12,184 nt of DNA from Phyllobacteriaceae bacterium (GCA_012799265.1 JAAZLP010000121.1:1-12184); one strand, 5' to 3'; numbered from the stretch's first letter, positions 5,263 through 12,184 are shown. Numbers and translations are program-made. Notes: generated by a model not told the origin, from the sequence alone.

Positions 5263-7793
5263 GTCGTCGTCCTCTTGCGGCGGGTCGGTCGGGGTTTCTT
5301 CTCCGGCGGCGCTGCCTCTTTAGCCGCCTCCTTGGCCGGAGCCGCCTTCCTGGCGCGAGTTCGCTTGGGCTTGGCGGGCGCCGCTGTAGGGTCAGGCACC
5401 GAACCCGATGCCAGCGCGGGCGCAGGTATAGCGGCAACCCGCTTCGGCATGCGCATGCGCATCAGCGCCAGAATGCCGATGGCCGCGCCCATCACCACCG
5501 AGATTTCGCCCAGCGTATCAAAGCCGCGGAAGTCGACCAGGATGACGTTGACGATATTGTGCCCATGCGCAATCGGCACGCTATTGGCGATGAAGAAATC
5601 CGACAGACGCGTATCGAGATCGCCGTTCAGCGCCAGCATCAGCACCAGTGTCACGCCGAGACCACAGGCAATCGCAATCGTGCCATCGCGCAGCCAGTCT
5701 TCAAACGGCCGCGGATCGCGCTGATCGAGGCGCAGGCGCGTCATGGCAAAGGCCAGCACCGCCACGGACAGCACTTCCACCATGAACTGGGTGAAGGCGA
5801 GGTCCGGCGCGCCGAACAGCAGGAACAGCAGCGCCACCGCCGCCCCCTGCACACCCAGCGCCAGGATCGCCATCAGCCGTGTCGGCGCGATGATGACAGC
5901 CACAGCGCCAATAGCCGCGAGCACGATCACGCCCCATTCGTAAATCCTGAGGTCCGGCCAGGTGAAGCGCTTGGACCAGTCGCCCAGCTCCGCCGTCGGC
6001 GCGATCCAGTCGAGGCCATCGAGAGCCAGCAGCGGCCCGAAAATGGCTAGCGTCAGCGCAAAGAAGACGGCGACGAGATAAAGCTCCAGCCGCCCATGAT
6101 GCAGCAGCCGCGTCACCGCGCCAGAGAAGCGGATGAGCGCAAACATTACGACATCAAAGACCGTATCAGCCGTCCAGCCGAGCCCGTTATGCAGGCGCCG
6201 CAGCACGGTCCGGATATTGTCTGCCTGCCGGAAGACAAGAATGCCCAGCGCCCAGGTCGCAACCGACAGCCAGAGCAGGAGGCTGGTGAAATCGAGCGCC
6301 AGCGTCAGATGGCTTTCGACGATGTGACCCAGCACGGACGCCACAACGGGCGACACCACATCATGCCCCACGAGGTCGGGCATGACCCCGAGAATGATGC
6401 CCAGCGCGCCAAGCAGCATCGGCCCGGCCAGCATGCCCAACGGCGCTTCATGCGGCGTCTTCGGCGTCACCACGGCCTCGCCAAGGAATGGCCGGATCAC
6501 CACCAGCATGGCCACCCCGGCCAGCAGCGCATTGCCGGCAATCAGCACGGCCAGCGTGGCAATCGTCTGCCAGTCGCCCGCCATCAGGCCGAGATACATT
6601 TCTTCCTTGGCGAAATAGCCCGTCGTCAGCGGCAGCCCGACCATCGACAAAGCGGCCAGCGCGCCGCCGATAAAGGTCGCCGGCATCTTGTCGGCCAGCC
6701 CCCGCAGCACAGTGATGTCGCGGGTGCCCGCTTCGTGGTCGATGGCACCGACCACCATGAAGAGCCCGGCTTTGTAGAGTGCATGCGCCACGAAATAGAT
6801 CGCCATGGCCGCAATCGCCGCCTCGCTGCCAAGCCCGATCAGCAGCACAAGAAGACCAAGCGAAGCGATCGTGGTCTGCGCCAGCATCTGCTTGAGGTCG
6901 GTCTGGCGCAACGCGCCCAGCGCGCCCCAGAGCAGCGTCACGCCACCAAAGATCACCAGCGTCGTCGTCCAGACCGGCGTATCGCCGAGCAGCGGCGTCA
7001 TGCGCGCGAGAAGATAGACACCCGCCTGCACCATGGTTGCCGAATGGAGGAACGCCGAAACCGGCGTCGGCGCCTCCATGGCATTGGGCAGCCAGAAATG
7101 CAGCGGGAACTGCGCCGACTTGGTGAAGGCCGCAATGAGGAAGCAGATGAGAATCGCCCCATAGAGCCCATCACCCGTCAGCGAACCCAGCTCGCGCACC
7201 GCGCTCAGCTCCCAGCTGCCGGTCGCCAGCTGCACAAGGATCGCCCCGGCCAGCAGCGCCATGCCGCCGATATTGGTGATGACCAGCGCCTGGATCGCCC
7301 CGCGCCGCGCTGCTTCACGCGTATGGTCAAAGCCGATCAGCAGGAAGGAGGCGACCGATGTCAGTTCCCAGAAAATAAAGAGCGAGAGCGTACTGTCGGC
7401 CAGCACCAGGCCCAGCATCGCGCCCATAAACAGCATCATGAAGCCGAGGAACCGCCCGCGATGCTCATGCCCGGAGAGATAGGCCGCGGCATAGATAAGG
7501 ATCAGCGCGCCAATGCCCGAAATGGTCAGCGCGAAGATGAGGCTCAACCCGTCGATCAGAAAGCTGAGATTGATGCCATAGGCCGGCACCCACTCGACAA
7601 GCTTTGCAATAGTGCCGCCGGCAGCAACAGCTTCGACATGCGTCAGCAGATAGGCAAATATCGCCGCAGGAACCAGGGCAAGGACCCAGCCAGCGAGCGG
7701 ACCGGTCAGACGATGCACAATTGGAGCAAGTGCAGCCGCAAGGAATGGTCCGAGCGCGACGAGGACAATAGCTGTCTGCGCTGACAACGCCAC
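5259..7793 (-). CDS. mrpA: Mrp-type Na+/H+ antiporter subunit A, with a basic C-terminal tail
   Basis: An 844-residue NuoL-like large subunit of the inner-membrane Mrp antiporter. Numbering from the GTG start: the proton_antipo_N region lies at about 55-110 and the antiporter core at about 120-400, with Glu143 in FWELTS, Lys225 in FTKSAQFPLHFWLP, His250 in SAFLHSATM, Lys301 in DLKQMLA and His337/Lys341 in VAHALYKAG. MrpA-specific membrane helices follow, with FGAPDLAFTQFMVEVLSV (Glu673) and ILVDFRGFDTLGE. I chose GTG at 7793 because AAGGGG sits 6 bases upstream and the protein then starts VALSAQTA, family-like; the ATG at 7823 has no ribosome site. After the last helix an unusual tail of about 55 residues, rich in Lys, Arg, Ala and Pro, extends the protein. 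It heads the operon. Confidence 0.95.
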   Translation of the reverse strand: MALSAQTAIVLVALGPFLAAALAPIVHRLTGPLAGWVLALVPAAIFAYLLTHVEAVAAGGTIAKLVEWVPAYGINLSFLIDGLSLIFALTISGIGALILIYAAAYLSGHEHRGRFLGFMMLFMGAMLGLVLADSTLSLFIFWELTSVASFLLIGFDHTREAARRGAIQALVITNIGGMALLAGAILVQLATGSWELSAVRELGSLTGDGLYGAILICFLIAAFTKSAQFPLHFWLPNAMEAPTPVSAFLHSATMVQAGVYLLARMTPLLGDTPVWTTTLVIFGGVTLLWGALGALRQTDLKQMLAQTTIASLGLLVLLIGLGSEAAIAAMAIYFVAHALYKAGLFMVVGAIDHEAGTRDITVLRGLADKMPATFIGGALAALSMVGLPLTTGYFAKEEMYLGLMAGDWQTIATLAVLIAGNALLAGVAMLVVIRPFLGEAVVTPKTPHEAPLGMLAGPMLLGALGIILGVMPDLVGHDVVSPVVASVLGHIVESHLTLALDFTSLLLWLSVATWALGILVFRQADNIRTVLRRLHNGLGWTADTVFDVVMFALIRFSGAVTRLLHHGRLELYLVAVFFALTLAIFGPLLALDGLDWIAPTAELGDWSKRFTWPDLRIYEWGVIVLAAIGAVAVIIAPTRLMAILALGVQGAAVALLFLLFGAPDLAFTQFMVEVLSVAVLAFAMTRLRLDQRDPRPFEDWLRDGTIAIACGLGVTLVLMLALNGDLDTRLSDFFIANSVPIAHGHNIVNVILVDFRGFDTLGEISVVMGAAIGILALMRMRMPKRVAAIPAPALASGSVPDPTAAPAKPKRTRARKAAPAKEAAKEAAPPEKKPRPTRRKRTTT

Positions 7794-7799
7794 CGAATA

Positions 7800-7805
7800 C
7801 CCCTT
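7800..7805 (-). promoter_or_regulatory. Ribosome binding site deciding the mrpA start
   Basis: AAGGGG on the minus strand, 6 bases before the GTG at 7793. The alternative in-frame ATG at 7823 is preceded only by a pyrimidine-rich CACCCTTGTAACT, so GTG is preferred. Confidence 0.6.
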
Positions 7806-7836
7806 AAATATGGCAACCCGCATAGTTACAAGGGTG

Positions 7837-7871
7837 TGACCTTACAGTCTGGACCTCCACCAACAAGGTCA
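7837..7871. repeat. Dyad TGACCTT-N21-AAGGTCA in the mrpA/ptrB divergent region
   Basis: TGACCTT at 7837-7843 and AAGGTCA at 7865-7871 are perfect 7-base reverse complements. The arms overlap the -10 and -35 of a candidate mrp promoter on the minus strand. This arrangement would suit a regulator that bridges the core promoter; no regulator gene for it is evident next door. Confidence 0.45.
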
Positions 7872-7872
7872 A
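7842..7872 (-). promoter_or_regulatory. Candidate mrp operon promoter with a long spacer
   Basis: On the minus strand TTGACC (7872-7867) and CTGTAA (7847-7842) are separated by 19 bases. Transcription would begin near 7835, leaving a leader of about 40 bases before the GTG start of mrpA but only about 12 before the ATG at 7823. A 19-base spacer is longer than optimal and is typical of promoters that need DNA distortion by an activator such as a MerR-type protein; that link is inference. Confidence 0.35.
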
Positions 7873-7999
7873 GCACAGTCGATCCGTCAACTTTTGGCGC
7901 GTTTTCAACTGTTTCCGGGACTGGCATTGTCTCGCGCCGAGGCCTATGTCCTTGTCACGTTCCAATGCCGCAATTCGTCGGCACGCCTGCGGAGACAGC

Positions 8000-10081
8000 A
8001 TGACCAAGGCCAATCCTCCCGTCGCCAAGCGCGTCGAGCATTCCCACACGCATCACAATATTCGTCGTGACGATCCCTATGCGTGGCTCCGCGCCGACAA
8101 TTGGCAGGAAGTGATGCAGAAGCCCGAGACGCTGGACGCCGAAATCCGCGCCTATCTCGAAGCCGAAAACGCTTATTACGACGCCGAATTCGGCAAGCCG
8201 ACTGCCGATCTGCAGGACAGGATTTTCAAGGAAATCCGCGGCCGCATCAAGGAAGACGATAGCGGCGTGCCCTCCCCCGATGGCCCCTTCGCCTATAATT
8301 CGCGCATGCTTGAGGGCAAGCAGTACCCGCAGGTTGTGCGCACCCCGCGCGATGGCGGTGCCGAAGAGGTCCTGCTCGATTGCAATATTGAAGCGGGCGA
8401 CAATTATTTCGGCTTTGCCGGCGCCAGCCACGACCCAAGCCACCAAATTCTCGCCTGGGCCGCCGACCGCGCTGGCTCGGAATATTACGACATCGTGCTG
8501 CGCGACATCGCGACGGGCAAGGACCGCGACGAGGCCATCCGCCAGACCGCCGGCTCCTATGTCTGGTCCAATGACAGCAAGGCCATCTATTACACCGAGT
8601 ATGACGACAACCACCGGCCCTTCCGCGTGCGTCGCCATGATCTCGGCACCGATCAGGCCAATGACCCGATCATCTTCGAAGAAAAAGACCCCGGCTTCTT
8701 CGTCGGCGTCGGCAAGACGCTCTCGGACAAGTTCATCGTCATTGACGCGCATGACCACCAGACCAGCGAAATCTGGCTGATCGACGCGGCGACCGGCGGC
8801 GAGCCGCGCGTCGTTTCCCCGCGCCTCACCGACCGCGAATATGAGTTCGAAGAGCGTGACGGCACGCTCTATATTCGCACCAATGCCGATGGTGCCGAAG
8901 ACTACAAGATCGTCACCGCCCCAGCCGACAATCCTGCTGCTGAAAACTGGACCGATCTCGTTCCGCATCGCGAGGGCGTGCTGATCCTCGATATCGCCGT
9001 TCTCAAGAACCATCTCCTGCGTCTCGAGCGCGAAGATGGCCTGCCGCGCATCGTCGCCCGCGACCTGCGCACCGGCAAGGAAGAGGCGATCCGCTTCGAG
9101 GAAGAGGCCTATTCGCTCGGCATGTCGACCGGCTACGAGTTCGACACTACCGTCTTCCGCCTCTCCTATTCCTCGCCCACGACGCCCAGCCAGGTTTTCG
9201 ATGTCGATCTCGAAACCGGCGAGCGCGTCCTCCGCAAGAGCCAGGAAGTTCCCTCCGGCCACAATCCGGAAGACTATGAAACCAGGCGTCTTTTCGCGAC
9301 CGCCGCAGATGGCGAACAGGTCCCGGTGACGGTTCTCTATCGCAAGGGCATCAAACTCGACGGCTCCAACCCGACCCTCCTTTACGGCTATGGCGCCTAT
9401 GGCATGTCCATGCCAGCGGCCTTCTCCGTTTCGGTGCTGTCGCTGGTTGATCGCGGCTTTGTCTATGCCACCGCCCATATTCGTGGCGGCATGGAAAAGG
9501 GCTATCGCTGGTATCGCCTCGGCCGTCGCGAGCACAAGCCAAACACCTTCACCGACTTCATCGCCGCCGCCGAAATGCTGATTGCCGAAGGCTATACCGC
9601 CAAAGGCAAGATCGTCGCCCAAGGCGGCTCTGCCGGTGGCATGTTGATGGGTGCCATCGCCAATCTACGCCCCGATCTCTGGGGCGGCGTCATCGCCCAG
9701 GTGCCCTTTGTCGACGTGCTCAACACCATGCTCGATGACACTCTCCCCCTCACCCCGCCGGAATGGCCCGAATGGGGCAACCCGATCACCTCAGCCGAGG
9801 ATTACAAGCGCATCGCCGAATACGCGCCCTATGAAGCCCTTTCGGCTCAGGCCTATCCGCCGATCTTCGCGCTTGCCGGTCTCACCGATCCGCGCGTCAC
9901 CTATTGGGAACCCGCCAAATGGGTCGCCAAGCTCAGGGCAACCAAGACGGACGACGCGCCATTATATCTCAAGACCAATATGAGCGCCGGCCACGGTGGC
10001 GCCTCGGGTCGCTTTGATCGCCTCAAGGAGACCGCCGAGTGCTACGCCTTTGCAATAAAGTGCGTTGGATTGGACGCTTAG
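8000..10081 (+). CDS. ptrB: Oligopeptidase B (prolyl oligopeptidase family S9A)
   Basis: A 693-residue cytosolic serine peptidase. The N-terminal part carries DPYAWLRADNWQEVM, then a seven-bladed beta-propeller (about 75-400) that restricts access to short peptides, then an alpha/beta-hydrolase domain. The catalytic triad is readable: Ser544 in GGSAGG, Asp630 in LTDPRV and His665 in SAGHGG; spacings of 86 and 35 match E. coli PtrB. YGYGAYG and HIRGGMEKG are further S9A marks. The family cleaves small peptides after Arg or Lys. The ATG at 8000 is chosen because GGAG lies 5 bases upstream and the protein aligns from there; an in-frame ATG at 7946 adds 18 unlikely residues. No signal peptide. 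It is divergent from mrpA and followed by sodB after 96 bases. Confidence 0.95.
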   Translation: MTKANPPVAKRVEHSHTHHNIRRDDPYAWLRADNWQEVMQKPETLDAEIRAYLEAENAYYDAEFGKPTADLQDRIFKEIRGRIKEDDSGVPSPDGPFAYNSRMLEGKQYPQVVRTPRDGGAEEVLLDCNIEAGDNYFGFAGASHDPSHQILAWAADRAGSEYYDIVLRDIATGKDRDEAIRQTAGSYVWSNDSKAIYYTEYDDNHRPFRVRRHDLGTDQANDPIIFEEKDPGFFVGVGKTLSDKFIVIDAHDHQTSEIWLIDAATGGEPRVVSPRLTDREYEFEERDGTLYIRTNADGAEDYKIVTAPADNPAAENWTDLVPHREGVLILDIAVLKNHLLRLEREDGLPRIVARDLRTGKEEAIRFEEEAYSLGMSTGYEFDTTVFRLSYSSPTTPSQVFDVDLETGERVLRKSQEVPSGHNPEDYETRRLFATAADGEQVPVTVLYRKGIKLDGSNPTLLYGYGAYGMSMPAAFSVSVLSLVDRGFVYATAHIRGGMEKGYRWYRLGRREHKPNTFTDFIAAAEMLIAEGYTAKGKIVAQGGSAGGMLMGAIANLRPDLWGGVIAQVPFVDVLNTMLDDTLPLTPPEWPEWGNPITSAEDYKRIAEYAPYEALSAQAYPPIFALAGLTDPRVTYWEPAKWVAKLRATKTDDAPLYLKTNMSAGHGGASGRFDRLKETAECYAFAIKCVGLDA

Positions 10082-10095
10082 TTCCCCGAACGCGA

Positions 10096-10124
10096 TTGTT
10101 GCAAACCGCTCAAAAGCTTACAAT
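10096..10124 (+). promoter_or_regulatory. Candidate sodB promoter
   Basis: TTGTTG (10096-10101) and TACAAT (10119-10124) are separated by 17 bases, with five of six -10 positions matching TATAAT. Transcription would begin near 10131, about 47 bases before the sodB ATG. It lies 15 bases past the ptrB stop, so sodB can be expressed alone. Confidence 0.5.
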
Positions 10125-10177
10125 TTCCACCGAATGGCGGCATAGCTCGCCCATCAGTTCCATTGAAGGAGGCCACA

Positions 10178-10780
10178 ATGACCTTTGAACTCCCCGCCCT
10201 GCCCTATGCCTATGACGCCCTGGGCCCCTACATGTCCGCTGAAACCCTCGAGTTTCACCACGACAAGCACCACCAGGCTTACGTGACCAACGGCAACAAT
10301 CTGCTCAAGGACTCGGGTCTGGAAGGCAAGAGCCTCGAAGAGATCGTCAAGGAAAGCTTCGGCAAGAATGCTGGCCTCTTCAACAATGCCGGCCAGCACT
10401 ACAACCACCTCCACTTCTGGAACTGGATGAAACCCAATGGCGGCGGCAAGTCGCTCCCGGCCAAGCTTCAGGCTGCGATCGACAGCGACCTCGGCGGCTT
10501 CGACAAGGCCCGCGCAGACTTCATCGCTGCCGGCACCACCCAGTTCGGTTCGGGCTGGGCCTGGATCGCCGTCAAGGACGGCAAGCTCGAGATCTCCAAG
10601 ACCGCCAATGGCGAATCGCCGCTGATCCACGGCGCGACCCCGATCCTCGGCGTCGACGTCTGGGAGCACTCCTATTACATCGACTACCGCAATGCGCGTC
10701 CGAAGTACCTCGAAGCCTGGTTCGATAACCTCGTGAACTGGGAATATGTCGAGAAGCTCTTCGACGAAGCCCGCGGCTGA
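10178..10780 (+). CDS. sodB: Superoxide dismutase, iron type
   Basis: A 200-residue cytosolic superoxide dismutase that converts superoxide to oxygen and hydrogen peroxide. The metal ligands are readable: His27 (LEFHHDKHHQ), His77 (QHYNHLHFWNW), Asp160 and His164 (GVDVWEHSYY), each offset by one to four from E. coli SodB. Gln73, contributed by the N-terminal domain in AGQHYNH, is the arrangement of iron rather than manganese enzymes, though cambialistic use cannot be excluded. No signal peptide. The ATG at 10178 has AAGGAGG 6 bases upstream; a TTG at 10163 would only add MKEAT across that ribosome site. It has its own promoter candidate and a terminator, so it is probably a single-gene unit. 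Confidence 0.97.
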   Translation: MTFELPALPYAYDALGPYMSAETLEFHHDKHHQAYVTNGNNLLKDSGLEGKSLEEIVKESFGKNAGLFNNAGQHYNHLHFWNWMKPNGGGKSLPAKLQAAIDSDLGGFDKARADFIAAGTTQFGSGWAWIAVKDGKLEISKTANGESPLIHGATPILGVDVWEHSYYIDYRNARPKYLEAWFDNLVNWEYVEKLFDEARG

Positions 10781-10805
10781 TAAGACCGGCCTCATTGGCT
10801 GACAA

Positions 10806-10836
10806 AAACCCGCCATCCGAACAGGTTGGCGGGTTT
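10806..10836 (+). terminator. Rho-independent terminator of sodB
   Basis: AAACCCGCCA at 10806-10815 pairs perfectly with TGGCGGGTTT at 10827-10836; inside, CC and GG can pair further around GAACA. A T-rich stretch (TTTACTCTTT) follows. It lies 26 bases after the sodB stop. Confidence 0.8.
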
Positions 10837-10898
10837 ACTCTTTCCAGAAAGTCTTTTGAGAAACCGCCCGCCCGGCTTCAAAGCAGCCCCTCGGCATG

Positions 10899-10914
10899 TT
10901 AACGATCCCTTTAC
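10899..10914 (+). promoter_or_regulatory. CtrA-like box upstream of the receiver-domain gene
   Basis: TTAA-N7-TTTAC at 10899-10914 differs by one base from the CtrA recognition pattern TTAA-N7-TTAAC known in alphaproteobacteria. It lies 16 bases before the GTG start, where it could overlap the promoter. A single near-match is weak evidence. Confidence 0.3.
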
Positions 10915-10929
10915 TAATAGAGGATCGCC

Positions 10930-11481
10930 GTGACCGCTCCGGGCAAAACCATCGCCATTCTGGCCGCTACACCGGCCCTCAGCGCCGTGCTGAGCATGGT
11001 TCTTGCCGGCGACTCACGCCTGCGCGTGCGCCCCTTCGAGTCGGAAGCCGAGCTCTTCGCCTATATGCGCATTGCCCCGCTCGACATGCTGGTCGTCGAT
11101 TTCGACCGCGAAGGCCGCCCGGCCTATGAGATGGTCGAAGCCATCCGGCTTGACCCCAGCTTCGTCTCGCGCGACCTGCCGGTCCTGGCGCTGACCCGCG
11201 CCATCACCCCGCCCATGCGCCAGCAGGCGATCAGCGCCGGTATCGATGAAGTGCTGGTCAAGCCCGCCTCACCGCGCCACCTGTTGCAACGCGTTCAGGC
11301 CCGCCTGCTCTCGCGCAGCGTCGTCGGTGCACTCGGCTTCGGTTATCGTGGACCCGAACGGCGCGACCGTATTCCGCTGAAGCGTCCCACGCCCAATCCG
11401 GGCCGCCGCCTCACCGACAACGTCATCCCGCTCTTCCCGGACCGCCGGGCGCCCCGGCCCGAGCTTGAGCCGCTGATCTAA
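10930..11481 (+). CDS. Receiver-domain (response-regulator-like) protein with degenerate acidic pocket
   Basis: A 183-residue cytosolic protein. Residues 6-127 fit a CheY-like receiver fold: Asp57 in LVVDFD at the phospho-acceptor position, Thr89 in LALTRA and Lys111-Pro112 in VLVKPASP. The acidic pair that normally binds magnesium after the first strand is missing; the strand reads TIAILAATPAL (Ala12-Ala13). The C-terminal 45 residues are a basic, proline-rich tail with three arginine pairs (GPERRDR, PGRRLTD, PDRRAPR) and no output domain I recognise. The GTG start has AGAGGA upstream. It may be a phosphorylation-independent or weakly phosphorylated adaptor; the partner kinase is not in the window. 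It ends 16 bases from the convergent SLOG-like gene. Confidence 0.78.
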   Translation: MTAPGKTIAILAATPALSAVLSMVLAGDSRLRVRPFESEAELFAYMRIAPLDMLVVDFDREGRPAYEMVEAIRLDPSFVSRDLPVLALTRAITPPMRQQAISAGIDEVLVKPASPRHLLQRVQARLLSRSVVGALGFGYRGPERRDRIPLKRPTPNPGRRLTDNVIPLFPDRRAPRPELEPLI

Positions 11482-11494
11482 GGCTTTTTGCCTT
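11480..11494. terminator. Weak hairpin between convergent genes
   Basis: AAGGC-TTTTT-GCCTT at 11480-11494 forms a 5-base stem overlapping the stop of the receiver gene, in a 16-base convergent gap. It has no clear T-run on either side, so it may only slow polymerase. This is the only candidate terminator there. Confidence 0.2.
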
Positions 11495-11497
11495 CGA

Positions 11498-12049
11498 TCA
11501 CTGCCCGTTCTGGGTCAGCCAGATCACCTTGTTCCAGAGATCATCGACATTGTCCGCGAACTGGATATTGCGGTCATAGCCCGGCACTGACGCCGCCAGC
11601 ACATCGGTCGTGAATCCACGGATGGCCTCGAAGGCGCGATTGCGGTTGAGCATCACCACCGGCCGCCCCGCGCCAGTCGACCATGCCCGGAAAAGGGCCG
11701 TCGCCGAGGCCAGCGAACCCGGCAGCGCCACGAACACCGATGCCGCCGCCGTGAGCCGCGCATGCCGCTCCTCGGCGCTTGACAGCACCGTCACCGGCAC
11801 ATCTGCAAGAGCCGGCGGCATGGCGATGGTCGCGTCGGCGATCACTTCGACATGCCCATGTGCCGACCGCGCCGCCGTGATCAGCGGCACCGGCACAACA
11901 CCGTTTTCCGCAAGACAGACGATATGAGCGCCCTTGCGCGCCAGCATCAGCCCGCATTCGGTCATCAGGCTCGCCCGCTCCGGATCACCCGGACCGCGAT
12001 CCGAGGCAAAGACCGCGATGACCGGTCCCGTTTGCGGCGGGACGCTCAT
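11498..12049 (-). CDS. SLOG/LOG-like Rossmann-fold protein with degraded catalytic motif
   Basis: A 183-residue protein resembling the lysine-decarboxylase-like/LOG superfamily: first strand VIAVFASDRGPGDPE, a helix with LMTECGLMLARKGAHIVCL, a central strand and VFVALPGSLASATALF, then GRPVVMLN and a C-terminal helix with DDLWNKVIW. LOG enzymes release cytokinin or nucleotide bases from nucleoside monophosphates using a PGGxGTxxE motif plus an upstream Arg-Lys. Here the motif is PGSLASATA (110-118), so the last glutamate is Ala118, and the Arg-Lys is Arg95-His96. Catalysis of the usual kind is therefore unlikely; ligand binding or a structural role is more plausible. Its ATG overlaps the upstream HerA-like gene by ATGA, so the two are co-translated. 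Substrate unknown. Confidence 0.72.
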   Translation of the reverse strand: MSVPPQTGPVIAVFASDRGPGDPERASLMTECGLMLARKGAHIVCLAENGVVPVPLITAARSAHGHVEVIADATIAMPPALADVPVTVLSSAEERHARLTAAASVFVALPGSLASATALFRAWSTGAGRPVVMLNRNRAFEAIRGFTTDVLAASVPGYDRNIQFADNVDDLWNKVIWLTQNGQ

Positions 12050-12184
12050 CGACGCTTGCCCGACAGTCCGCCCAGAATGCCGCGTACCAGTTCCCGACCG
12101 AGCTTGTTGGCAACGGTGCGGGCAAAGGAATTGGCGGCGGCCTCAACCGGCGTCTGACGCGTGCTGCGGCGCGGGGCTGCCGCC
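12046..12184 (-). CDS. HerA-like (DUF853/YjgR) ATPase, C-terminal end only
   Basis: A minus-strand frame is open from the window edge to TGA at 12048-12046, giving 45 residues. It reads RRSTRQTPVEAAANSFART, then VANKLGRELVRGILGGLSG and KRR at the end. The RQxxxEAxxxSxxRxxxxxxGRxxxRGxLG pattern is the C-terminal helix of the HerA-like YjgR family (DUF853), predicted P-loop ATPases of uncertain role. The ATPase domain lies outside the window, so nucleotide-binding motifs cannot be checked. It overlaps the SLOG-like gene by 4 bases. Confidence 0.7.
   Translation of the reverse strand, partial: AAAPRRSTRQTPVEAAANSFARTVANKLGRELVRGILGGLSGKRR

Noticed and set aside
5259..5440. MrpA basic tail as a sequencing frameshift
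   Set aside because: The frame ends in a TGA that overlaps the mrpB start as ATGA, the same coupling seen at D/E and E/F, so the tail is most likely real.
6096..7784. Long open frame (562 codons) on the plus strand opposite mrpA
   Set aside because: Its translation is low-complexity, rich in Arg, His and Gln, with no recognisable domain; it mirrors the G+C-biased codons of mrpA. The similar frame 2887-4572 opposite mrpD is rejected for the same reason.
5259..7823. Fusion of MrpA and MrpB as in six-gene mrp operons
   Set aside because: A separate, full-length mrpB with its own GHNEPGGGF motif follows, so this is a seven-gene operon; the mrpA extension is not an MnhB domain.
7955..9622. Long open frame (555 codons) on the minus strand opposite ptrB
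   Set aside because: Ala/Gly/Val/Ile-rich composition without domains is the usual shadow of an in-phase high-G+C gene; ptrB has a full catalytic triad and clear family match.
10154..10816. Minus-strand frame of 220 codons opposite sodB
   Set aside because: It runs through the sodB terminator hairpin and lacks any family resemblance; sodB on the other strand is unambiguous.

Overview
The window reads as chromosome of a G+C-rich alphaproteobacterium of the order Hyphomicrobiales; a Devosia/Pelagibacterium-like organism is my best guess. The clues are a MucR/Ros-type zinc-finger regulator, a DnaA-domain-IV-like small protein paired with a DUF6456 protein, an Mrp/Pha antiporter operon, an S9A oligopeptidase B and an iron-type SodB. 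Taxonomy is inferred from gene content and protein style only. I see no CRISPR array, insertion sequence, tRNA, rRNA or phage gene, and no gene-free stretch longer than about 210 bases.

Layout. 1-252 holds the 3' end of a sufE-like gene (+). It meets head-on, sharing one CTAG, a two-gene minus-strand unit (1068-249): a small DnaA-C-like helix-turn-helix protein followed by a DUF6456 protein. Two inverted repeats lie in front of that unit. A strong terminator (1174-1200) closes the next minus-strand gene, mucR (1647-1225). Next, also on the minus strand, is a complete seven-gene mrpABCDEFG (phaABCDEFG) operon from 7793 down to 1774. Its junctions overlap by 1-4 bases, apart from a 4-base gap between mrpC and mrpD. 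It encodes a multisubunit monovalent cation/proton antiporter related to respiratory complex I. A 206-base divergent region separates it from ptrB (oligopeptidase B, 8000-10081, +), then sodB (10178-10780, +) with its own promoter candidate and terminator. A degenerate receiver-domain protein (10930-11481, +) then converges with a minus-strand pair: a LOG/SLOG-like protein with a degraded catalytic motif (12049-11498), translationally coupled to the 3' end of a HerA-like (DUF853) ATPase gene that runs off the window (12184-12046).

How the genes work together. The Mrp antiporter (sodium/pH homeostasis), SodB (superoxide removal) and Fe-S assembly (SufE) fit a stress-and-housekeeping region, but only the mrp genes form one functional complex. 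Several starts were moved from the longest open frame because Shine-Dalgarno placement and family alignment favour an internal codon (DnaA-C-like gene, mrpA, ptrB, sodB).

Most interesting points: the paired inverted repeats ahead of the DnaA-C-like gene; a TGACCTT/AAGGTCA dyad straddling a candidate mrp promoter with a 19-base spacer; the sharp drop in G+C and change in codon use in mrpG; a lysine/alanine/proline-rich histone-like tail on MrpA; and two apparently degenerate proteins (receiver without its acidic pair, LOG-like protein without its catalytic glutamate). I found no clear new multi-gene system; the best candidates are these local oddities.
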